Source of the DNA: Mesostigma viride | Lineage: Eukaryota; Streptophyta; Mesostigmatophyceae; Mesostigmatales; Mesostigmataceae | Direction: 5' to 3' | DNA: 64,000 bases | Assembly (NCBI GenBank): GCA_009746045.1 | Contig: RPFO01000667.1 | Span: forward strand, 2,221,380-2,285,379 | Part shown: piece after piece, positions 28,587-37,516 of the stretch | Layout: the number at the start of each line of letters is the position of its first letter | Numbering within the stretch: position 1 is the stretch's first letter | Notes under the pieces: model-generated | What the model was told of the DNA's origin: nothing | Database searches by the model: none | The model's input: only the letters and a program-made list of their open reading frames with translations | Made by a program: the position numbers and the translations under genes

Positions 28587-29164
28587 GAGATTAAATAAGA
28601 GGTACCTTGAAATTAAATAAGAGGCGTGCATCTATGAATATATAGTTTTGGAGGCGAGTTTCTGTTGGCGTTAAGTCGTAGTATTGTACGATTGATAGAT
28701 TGGTAGTGCACTGGTGGTACTGCACGACGGTATTGGACGGAGTTCCCGGAATCCCGGTCTGGCAAGCGGATTTTGCATCTCACGGGTACATCTCACGGGT
28801 ACATCTCACGGGTACACGACGCGGCACGAAAATGGCTCGCAGAAAAGCTAGGAACCTAGGCGACTACCTATTTGGCGCCGCGTCGGTCGTGACGTTGTTT
28901 ACTCCGTTGGATCTGCATCTACGGCGTTCGTGGGTTGTTTCGAAACCCGGTCGATGAGATTTAACGGAGAAGTCGGGTATAAAAATGATCCTTTTCTGAC
29001 AACTACGAGAAAATGTAAAAGTCGAAAGGAATTAAACGGCTTGACATGTTGTCGGCTTGCCGTCCAATACTACAGGTTAACGCCAATCGAAACTCGCGTC
29101 CTAAAATATATTTGGATAGAGGCATGTCTCTTATTTAATTTCAAGGTACCTCTTAATTAATCTC
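28587..29164 (+). mobile_element. Non-autonomous relative with about 105-bp inverted ends, in the spacer
   Basis: It starts GAGATTAAATAAGAGGTACC and ends in the approximate inverse (GGTACCTCTTAATTAATCTC). The inverted ends extend over about 105 bases and include GGAGGCGAgTTTCTgTTGG and GTAGTATTGTACGA. The start-type terminus also occurs at the inner end of each autonomous arm. The middle shares about 350 bases with 32890-33150. It encodes nothing recognisable. Confidence 0.65.
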
Positions 29165-29451
29165 GGGCCCCGCCTCGGGCTATAAGTTTGCAAAAAAAAA
29201 GTCTGTAAGTCGGGGTAAAATTGGCTCCAGAGTTCTCAGTTCTCGAATTCTCAGAGGGCGGGGGCCGAGATTAATTAAGAGGCATGGCTCTATCGAGATC
29301 TATGTTCGGAGGCGAATTTCTATTGGCGTTAATTTGTAGTATTGTACGACAACTGTCAAGGGTGACGGCATGTACTGAAATCGCGGATACTTTCTAGATC
29401 GTTTGCGCTTTCGACGGTTAAAAGGCAGAGCTGCGGTTGAAAGTACTGTAC

Positions 29452-29700
29452 GTGTGGGGGGACGGTGTTACAACGGGGGGGGACGCATTTATGGGGGGGG
29501 GACGGTGTTACAACGGGGGGAGGGACGCATTTATGGGGGGGGGGGGACGGTGTTACAACGAGGGGGGGAACGCACTTATGTGGGGGGGGGAACGGTGAAC
29601 ATTATCGGGGAAATTAGCCAATTATGGACCAAAGAGGTGAGAGGGCAAATGAGTATCAGCGAATCCTTAATGGGGGGAACGGTGTTACACCGGGGGGGAG
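29452..29700 (+). repeat. G-run tandem array upstream of the element genes (right)
   Basis: Mirror of the left array, with several compensating length differences. A 138-codon frame spans the array in both arms and keeps the same total length despite the indels. A five-base insertion (AACAT) occurs near 29600 only here. Confidence 0.7.
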
Positions 29701-30065
29701 TCGCAGTTGTCAGTTTCAAACCGAATATCTATTGGACCGTAGTTCTAGGACATTGTAGATGGCGATTAGTTCGGCACTTCCGGGCGTCAGGCCCAGTAAG
29801 GTCCAGGTGGAGGTTTTGACACGTACCTTGCAATCTACAGAATAGCGGTTACAGGGATATCATTTAATGGAAATGGCCGACACGTTGGAAACTGATTGCG
29901 GTTACGAACCTTACATCGTGTGTGACTGGTTGGCTACTAACGGGGCACGAAGACCAAAGGCAGAAGGACCGGCCACGCGTCACGATTCATGTGATTGACA
30001 GGATACACGCGAATATAGGTGTGTGAACGAAGGGGAATAAAAAGAAACGAAAGGCGGCCGGGACC

Positions 30066-30857
30066 ATGGCGGCGATGAAAAATCTGGCGCAACAAGACCT
30101 CTTCAAGGACCTCGTTGGAAAAATAAACAAGCAGCGAGTCGACTTAACTAACGCCATCAGAGACAGAAAGCTTAACCTGGACCGTGCCAACGAAGGTGTA
30201 CAGGTACAAACAAAGAATGTAAATGCTGCTAAGGCAAGGTATCATGAACTCAAGGAAAGGGAGGAAAAGGCCTGCGAGGAGAAAGTGCGAAAGGCGTACG
30301 AGACAACCGTAGAGCCCCAACTAAAGACGCTAGAGCGGCTGAAAGTCGCCTTGGGCAAAAAGGAACAACTGTGGGAGGGGGTGGTCAAACATGCAACAAA
30401 TGAGGTGCTGTCCACACTTGAGACAATAGGGCCCCTGCTCTCCAACGCAATCAATAAAGGCGCTTTGGTGGATAGCGTGGATCTGACGGGGTCCCAGGCG
30501 GAGGAGGACGAATTACTGAATTCCGTTTTGTCTGCAGCGGGCAAGCTTGCTGGGGGTGGGTCATCTGTAACCCCATCGTCATCAACACAAACGTCCACAA
30601 AACAACATGGCCAAGACCAAAACGCCGGCAAGTCGACTCGGCCTGGCAAGGGGACTAAACGAGCCCTCAATTTTGACGAATGCGATGAGAAAACGCCTGC
30701 ATTTGAGCCGTCTCCAGAAGACGACCCTGTCCATGACGACCACGCCAGCCCAGCAACCGACAGCCACGCCGGACCTATTTGTTCATCCCCAGCAACGGGA
30801 CTCACTGGATCCACCACACCGGGACCCGGAGAGAGTGGAGGACAACGTAGTGCCTGA
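30066..30857 (+). CDS. Coiled-coil protein or N-terminal part of HUH element protein (right copy)
   Basis: The frame encodes 263 residues from a good ATG (GGGACCATGGCGGCG). Residues 1-110 are rich in Lys, Glu and Leu in heptad-like spacing, suggesting a coiled coil (ERLKVALGKKEQLWEGVVKH). Residues 160-263 are Ser/Thr/Pro-rich and probably disordered. Its last 250 bases overlap the acidic/zinc-finger frame, which has no stop from 30571 on. An intron or a frameshift in this overlap could join the two into one protein upstream of the HUH exon; I cannot place the junction. No known family is recognised. The left arm holds an identical copy (27659-26868, minus). Confidence 0.55.
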   Translation: MAAMKNLAQQDLFKDLVGKINKQRVDLTNAIRDRKLNLDRANEGVQVQTKNVNAAKARYHELKEREEKACEEKVRKAYETTVEPQLKTLERLKVALGKKEQLWEGVVKHATNEVLSTLETIGPLLSNAINKGALVDSVDLTGSQAEEDELLNSVLSAAGKLAGGGSSVTPSSSTQTSTKQHGQDQNAGKSTRPGKGTKRALNFDECDEKTPAFEPSPEDDPVHDDHASPATDSHAGPICSSPATGLTGSTTPGPGESGGQRSA

Positions 30858-31235
30858 CTTAAACGTTGCAGCAAGGCGCCGGCGCCGCCGGCGACATGCT
30901 ATCTTAGACGATGCCTCCGAGGATGAGGAAGAGGATGGGGAAGAGGAGGATGAAGGGGAAGAGGAAGTGGAAGAGGAGGAGGAAGGGGAAGAGGAAGGGG
31001 AAGAGGAGGAGGAAGGGGATGAGGTTGACGAAGAGGATCCCCCTCCACGCCGGGCTAAAAAAGTAAAATTCATAGATGATGAAGCCGGTGTTTCGGATGA
31101 TGACGAGGACAGCGATGGTGAAGCAGGGGCAAGTAAGCATGAGAATTTGAGGTGCAACTGTTGCGAGCCGCCCTTCGTAGCCAAGAGCCAACGTGGTCTC
31201 AGCAATCACGTGACGTGCAAGATAAAACGTGGGCG
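30607..31235 (+). CDS. Acidic and zinc-finger exon of the HUH element (right copy)
   Basis: The frame encodes a basic block (ARRRRRRRH), a long Glu/Asp run (about residues 104-142) and a C-terminal finger: CNCC, twelve or so residues, then LSNHVTCK. This resembles GLxxHxxxC-type fingers of transposon proteins. The frame appears to end at TAA (31237), but that stop lies inside a strong splice donor (GGCG/GTAAGG). Splicing from 31235 to 31402 joins it in phase to the HUH exon, giving an Arg codon at the junction. The ATG at 30607 may not be the real start, since the frame is open from 30571 and overlaps the coiled-coil frame. Confidence 0.6.
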
Positions 31236-31401
31236 GTAAGGTGCCACTCTTCCTTGTGTAATTTTTTTTATTGGAATTCCTTGCCAAATTATACGCCAAT
31301 ATGTCTTTTATTCAACGCTTCTTTTTAAAAATGTGTTAACCACCCTTCTTGCTAAAAATGTGCGATATATTTTTCCTTGGCATGTGCAATGTATATGACA
31401 G

Positions 31402-32552
31402 AGAAGCGAGACGACATCTACAAGAGCGTGAGGACGCTGCACTCAATGAGGAACACAACACCGCAACTCAGCACGAAGAAGCTCAAGAAACTGACGAGTT
31501 CATTCCATTACGTCAACCCAAGCACGCACGTGGGCGCACGCCGCTAAAGAATATGACACTCCACATCTCCATTTCAGGGGGGGCTCGTGATCTTAATGAC
31601 GATGAGCTTGGCAAGATTGAAGCCTTCCATGTAGCCAATGGCGGCAAGGGCATGTCAATTGTGGAAGAAGGAATACTAGAAATGCACAAGCACGTGCACA
31701 TGCTAATCGATGTTGAGGCTACATCAGCCCATGCTGTGAAACTGAAGCTCAAGAAGGAACTTGGGTGGGGAGAACCGATAGATGAAAAAGGGAAACATGA
31801 CAAAACCAAGCCAAGCCTCGTGGCACGCCAAGTTAAGCCTAGCCACAAGTTGAATTATTCTGGGATGATAGGCTATTTGCTGAAGTCGGAAGAGCAAGAA
31901 GGGTTCCAGATCTTGTATTGCCACGGCATTGATGAGGACGAGAAAGAAGAAGGCCGGATAGAATATTTACTTCATGGGTCCCCCACTCTCAAGGGACGGT
32001 GCTGCTTGACCGCCTACAATTTGCTCGAACGTGCTGCTGTGTACTGGTTTAAGCACCACAATAGTATTAGCTTGCGTCCAAACCTGATTAAAACAATGGC
32101 CCACATGTTCAAGACGGGCCGATACTCTCTAGATGCTAGGTTTCTGATGGGTAGGGGTCTTGATTATCCTCGTGTACCGACAAGCTGCATTCGAGATCAT
32201 GGTTGAACCCAGACTTGGTGAACATTCGTTGTCAGCTATAGCACGTGGGCTCGAAAGGGCCCTTTTCAATCCGCGTGAGCGATACTTTGATTCAGATGAG
32301 GTAGATGCAGTTTTTCCTGATGCACGCGCGGCTCAACGCCAAGAACGTGCAGCACGCACAGAAGAGCCACCAGGGTCTGGCTATTTTGACATAGATGCCA
32401 TCATCGAAGAGGTGCGAAAGCCCCCTCGTGGTGATGACGAATTAACAGATGAGCAACTCCTTGACAAAGTCCTGCGTGACGAACGGAATAAGGATGACCC
32501 TGATATCATGTTGTCATCCGACTCCGACTCTGACATAGCGTTTCACACATAA
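31402..32552 (+). pseudogene. HUH endonuclease exon, right copy, broken by 4-base insertion
   Basis: Behind the acceptor TATGACAG the exon encodes the three hallmarks of a one-tyrosine HUH nuclease: a strand MTLHISIS (motif 1), HKHVHMLIDV with the metal-binding HVH at 31691-31699 (motif 2), and GYLLKSEE with catalytic Tyr at 31874 and Lys at 31883 (YxxK, motif 3). A conserved region of about 200 residues follows, then an acidic Ser/Asp tail ending in TAA at 32550. No helicase motifs are visible. Relative to the left copy, four extra bases near 32178 put the last third out of frame. The same frame can also be opened from an ATG at 31349, but that lies inside the predicted intron. The nuclease core itself is intact here. 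Confidence 0.7.
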
Positions 32553-32759
32553 ATTTCTGGCCTCGCTGGTTGTCTCTTTGAGAAATTTTAAGTGTATATC
32601 TCTGTATATGGTATATATGACTTTAATGATTAAAAGTGAGAATTTTGAGAATTTCAGAGTTTCAGAGTTCGGCACATCCTAGTATGGGTAAAGTCGGGGT
32701 AAAATTGGCTCTTTTTTAGCAAATTTAGCAAATTAGCAAATTAGCGGAAGGCGGGGGCC

Positions 32760-33366
32760 GAGATTAATTAAGAGGTACCTTGAAATTAAATAAGACGCAC
32801 ACCTCTATCGAGATATATGTTCGGAGGCGAATTTCTATTGGCGTTAATTTGTAGTATTGTACGAAAACATGTCAAGGGTGACGGAAAGAAGGACTTATGT
32901 TCCAATTCAATTCAATGCACGACGGTATTGGACGGAGTTCCCGGTCTGGCAAGCGGATTTTGGATCTCACGTTCAGAAAAGGGCTTGGGTACACGACGCG
33001 GCGCGACGTACGTTGTAAAATGGCTCGCAGAAAAGGAACCGTGGCGACTATTTGGCGCCGCGTCGGTCTTGACGTTGTTTGCTCCGTTGGATCTGCATCT
33101 ACGGCGTTCGTGGGTTGTTTCGAAACCCGGTCGATGAGATTTTACGGAGAAGTAGGGTATATAAGTGATCTTTATTGTTTTCTTGATATAAGTGATCCTT
33201 TTTTGACCAAGCGGTGAACTGAATGTAGAAGTCGGAATAAATTATACGGTCTGACACGTTGTCGTACTATACTACAACTTAACGCCAATAGAAATTCGCC
33301 TCCAAAAATATATCTGGATAGAGGCGTGCCTCTTATTTAATTTCAAGGTACCTCTTATTTAATCTC
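32760..33366 (+). mobile_element. Non-autonomous relative, downstream copy
   Basis: It has the same inverted ends and core as the spacer copy and lies directly after the right arm, behind an AGTCGGGG motif at 32692 and before another at 33384. A short frame ends in LDLHLRRSWVVSKPGR in both copies; this may reflect DNA rather than protein conservation. Confidence 0.65.
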
Positions 33367-33613
33367 GGGCGGCGCCCTCCGGGAGTCGGGGTAAAATTGG
33401 TTAATTTGTAAACTGGGGACAACCTAGTCAGTATAAAATTAGCAACCTAAGTCGAAACCATTTTTTCCTCCTGTTAAGCGGCCAGCTGAGGCGGGGAAAT
33501 TTGCGCGCTAGTGGAGCTTGCGTATTTTGCCGCCTAAAATCACGTAGCGGGTCCGGACTATGCAAAAAATGGCCTCCTGCGCGGCCAAAAATGGCCTGAC
33601 ACCTACAAATTGA

Positions 33614-33712
33614 GTCATTACCGCGTTAAGTTGCGGTCGCCCCCCAAATCTCGGCGCCGCAACTTAACGCGGGAACGCAACCTTAAGAAACGCAACTTGA
33701 CGCGGGAATGAC
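33614..33712. repeat. Short palindromic repeat, family member 2
   Basis: It begins GTCATTACCGCGTTAAGTTG and ends CAACTTGACGCGGGAATGAC, imperfect inverted ends of 20 bases, about 99 bases in all. Related to 23202-23274. It looks like a miniature inverted-repeat element. Confidence 0.6.
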
Positions 33713-33719
33713 GCGAGGT

Positions 33720-36700
33720 CTGTGAACATCACAAGTCAGTCTGACGCAGCAATCAGGCAGGAAATGGACAGCTCCGGGCAGTGGGCAGCCGGAGCGTCTC
33801 TCTTGGTCACTTTTGACCCGAAAAGTGATGACCCGCCCGGCACCCTCTATTTGCTTTAATTGCGTCTTCACTCTTCTGCGTATGTGTTTTTTTTTTGTTG
33901 TTGAGAGTATGTCGACATCGATGATTTTGGCCGCCCTGAATTTTGGCTCCTTGCTTGGCCGGGGACCGGCCACAAAAAGTACAAGCTCTACATAATGTCG
34001 CGGGCGAAGCCCGCAAAACTTGTTAATTACTGTGCTTTCTGCTGAAAGCGTGCGCGTTTCCCCGACCCGTGATTCGTGAAGCGTTTCCCGGCCCCGCGAC
34101 CCGTTTGTAATTATTTGTTCCTGAACTTTAATTAGCCGCCGCCGGACGTCATGCGGACTGTGGACCAGGCCTCAGAATATAGTGGTTTTTGTTCATTCCC
34201 ACGCCGGTCATGGTGGCCAGGACTATATAGATCTCGGCTAAGTGCTAGCTACCCATGACGTGCGGCGTGGGGCTCAACAACAACAACAACAACCATTGGT
34301 AAATAAACATTTTAGTACCCATTTACCCGGAAACGTGACTGCGATCGTTGACTTCGTTGTGTTGTTTCCCGTTCGGTTGCACTACTGTAATGTAATAAGA
34401 ATGGCGCTGTCCTGGGTTCGAAACTTGCCGCCTACAAACAAGAATGGCGCACGACCGCCTCCGGACTCCGTGAAGCGTGGAGGGTTGCCAGCTATGGGCT
34501 CCAGACTAGCAATCCAGAGCATGAGAAATCGCGGCCGTTGTAAGGGTATGAGCGAATTAAGTAGCTACATTAACCCGACAAATACGGGAACGTGAGAACC
34601 CTGCGATATCCTCGTGAATATGGTAAGACGCTTCAACGGAAGTTGTCCGAAAGCTTCCAGATGGCTGGTGTGCATCACTAGCCTAGTACTGCTGCATGTG
34701 CTGCTCGTAAGCTGCGCAGATGAACGTGTACACAGAAGCAGGTCGGAGGGTGGTGCCGGGTCCGCATCGTCCATCGTCGAACAAAATTTGGTGAGAAAAA
34801 TGGCGGCGACGTGTGTTCGAACCTTAAGACGTTGCTTGCTTCTTATAGCGTTACACCGCAGGCCCAATATAGGAGCCTGTTTGTACTCTTTTGGCATGGT
34901 TCGTATCACATCTATTTTTGTACGCGCTGTCGCCTATAAACTATAGCCGGTGAAGGAACTGTGGAACGGCCAGACTGCCTGCAGAGAACACAGGCACTAA
35001 CGTTGATTAAAATTTTGTGTGTGTATAACGCTACTGGATGGTGGCACGGCGAGTGTCGGTGGATTTCAACGTTAGGTGGGAACGCCCCATCCGCCCTGCG
35101 AGGCTCAGAGCATACTGCAGCAACTGGCAGATCGAGAGTAAGAGGGGAACACCGACCATAACATCTACATCATCCCGTTCTGTCGGGATCCAGATACTGC
35201 GGGAAGCAAAATTGCTAATTCTGTTCTTGAATAGGACGCTGCAGAAGTCTGCCTGGATGAGGACGGTCATTCCAGGTTTAGCAGTACCTAAGTAGCCATG
35301 GTTTAGAATAAGCCCCTCGTTGTGCTCTGCTTGGTGTACACATTATGACTGGTGCTAGAACGTAGCGTTGTGGGTATTATATACTTGGTACTCTTACATG
35401 ACTGCGTTTGACGTCTTACTATTTGGGTTGTACGTGCCACCTGCATGCCTGCGCATGCATTCTTATTTTAGGGCATAGGCAGGGTACGTCCTTTCTTCGT
35501 CAACAAGCATGGCTTTTTTATCAATATTTGCTGGGATGCCTGTGAATACGCTCATCCTAGCATCCCTGCAAGTGGCCCCTTGATGGAATCCAACCACCAC
35601 ATAGAGCTCACCACTATGACCCTTGACTATGAATCTCGAATTGGTTGCAAATGGCCTCCGTAGAGTGTGAGGAATCAGGATTGGTATTGCCGTGGCAGCT
35701 TCAAGGATACCAGGACACTCATCGTGGCCTACGAAGGGACGCAACCAACGTGCCTCCTACATGCGTCGCGCTTTAGACACAAAATTTCTCCCCGAAAGGT
35801 TGCACTTCCTGCCCCGTGTTAACCCATAGTCCGGGAATGGGTTTTTGGCATTTTTTGACCCCTGAAAATGAAAAAAATCATAACTCATAGACCACAACTC
35901 CAAATACCCCCAACCAAGGTGCTAGGAATATCTACACTTCAAGGGCTTTCAGAATATGCAATAATATCATGAGTTTATAAAGTGGCTTGCAAGATATTTA
36001 ATGTCAGAGTTGGCCAAAAGACGATCATTTTCAGGCAAGGGAAATCCCCTTAGTAGTTTACCCCTGCAGGGAGGGTTCTAAAAAATTATTCTGGGGTTGG
36101 ACAATGTCAATAGATAGTGCCACCATGCTTTCCTTGGGTCAGACCGCACGGATAGCCCAACTGACCTATATAATCCGCTCACGTGTGTGGGTTACGCGCG
36201 CGTATGCAGCTATCCATGAATTGCCAGACACTTATGCATTGTATACAGCCACATAGGACCGTCAAAAGTGCTGCAAAACAAAGAAGTTGCTAAACCAGCA
36301 CCAACGGAATGGCATCCTCCAAAGAAACACCACAAACTGAGCAGATTTGGGGCTAATAGCACTCATACAGCAGGCATGGAAACCTGCTGCAAGAGGCACT
36401 GATACACTCGTGAAACAAGGATGCATAAACGACAGATTCCCGTGCAAACGACATGCAAACACGTTGCCGTACCTGGCTCAATCACGACCTTTCCGGGTTA
36501 TGCTGGCCGGGACCCTCATATCTCACACGGGCTAATGCTTTCCAGGCATAGGCCGCCATAGCCTGATAATGCATGCATCCACCATGATTACCAGGTTGAT
36601 GTTCTGTGCAAAGATGACCTATAAACGCATCCGAATTCACAGGGACGCTGCTGCGGATGTCCAGTACCAAAACTGGGTGCTCGGGCTGGCGAAGCCTGCC

Positions 36701-37348
36701 CGGCCATAAGAAGAAAATCCAAATATGACGTGCCATTACTCATCTGGTACTGGCGACCAAGAAATCAGTAATTCCCTACCTGTATTTTCCCAATGCTATA
36801 CATCTGGCCACCCCTGACCTACGAAAATCACGCATCATCATTCTGAACAACATTCTGAACCGTTACAAGCCGCGAGACGCAAATTTCCATGACAACGGCA
36901 CGCTGGCAGCCATATCTAGTTACGCGCGCGCGCGAGTGAAAATTTCCCGCCAAAGTCACGTGATACTTTCTCAATACACGTTGTATTTACCAGGCTAGCT
37001 ATGGCGAATATTACCCCCAAACCTATGCATCACCTTCGTCCCTAAGTGTTCCCAGACCCACCGGACAACTTACATCCGTCACGGGTGGCGCGGCGCTCCT
37101 GGAATTAAGCGCCGCGCCACCGGGGGTCAAACTGCCAGGGCGATATATGGCCCAGTTTCCGGACTACTGCCTGCGAACACTGATGTCAAGTGTTTCTGCC
37201 ATGATGGTATTTCTCCCCGATATGTACCCAAGGCCAAGCATGTCAGCATAGTACCCTGCAATAGGGAGGTGGGTAAATGAGCTTCCAGAGCCAACGCCTG
37301 TGCCCTCGCCAGCTCGCCTGAGATTAGCCGAGAGAGAACAAGCATTGA
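33720..37348. other. No gene that I can support
   Basis: Short frames exist at 34614-34946 (+, with a hydrophobic stretch WLVCITSLVLLHVLLVSC near its start) and 35463-35744 (-, 93 codons), but neither shows a known domain or splice context. A CAA run is at 34276-34293. Base composition is lower in GC than around the host genes. Confidence 0.4.
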
Positions 37349-37516
37349 ATGAAGGACCTAGCTTGCATGAGCATGCATTACATAACTGACGCTGCATCTC
37401 TCCTGTCCATGCCTGCCCGCTTTCCACTTCACCGTGGCGGTCATGGTTTGGCCGCACGTGCCTTGTTTTTGTTGCAAATCTCTCGCCACATCTTGTTTCC
37501 CCGTGCTCATTCGCAG

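Larger units (their letters stand above)
29206..32692 (+). repeat. Right arm of the inverted repeat
   Basis: This is the mirror copy of 25038-28521. It carries the longer G-run (31577-31583) that keeps the HUH frame open, but has four extra bases at about 32178-32181 that break it later. It ends at ATCCTAGTATGGGTAAA, directly where the next AGTCGGGG unit begins. Confidence 0.85.
25038..33400. mobile_element. HUH-endonuclease element complex: head-to-head pair plus non-autonomous units
   Basis: Two nearly identical 3.5-kb arms face each other: 25038-28521 (minus) and 29206-32692 (plus), with a 685-base spacer. Each arm carries coiled-coil, acidic/zinc-finger and HUH nuclease coding parts. The 17-base motif AGTCGGGGTAAAATTGG marks the inner start of both arms (29208 plus; 28519 minus) and recurs as a direct repeat at 32692 and 33384. 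A short relative without genes sits in the spacer and another follows the right arm. HUH nucleases cut and join single strands in rolling-circle or rolling-hairpin replication. Replitrons, described from Chlamydomonas, are HUH transposons without a helicase and are the closest family I know of; membership here is inferred, not tested. An assembly fold-back must be excluded. Confidence 0.75.

Noticed and set aside
31349-31401. ATG at 31349 as start of the HUH protein
   Set aside because: It lies inside a predicted intron whose borders join the zinc-finger and HUH frames in phase; the first residues are hydrophobic and unlike the rest.
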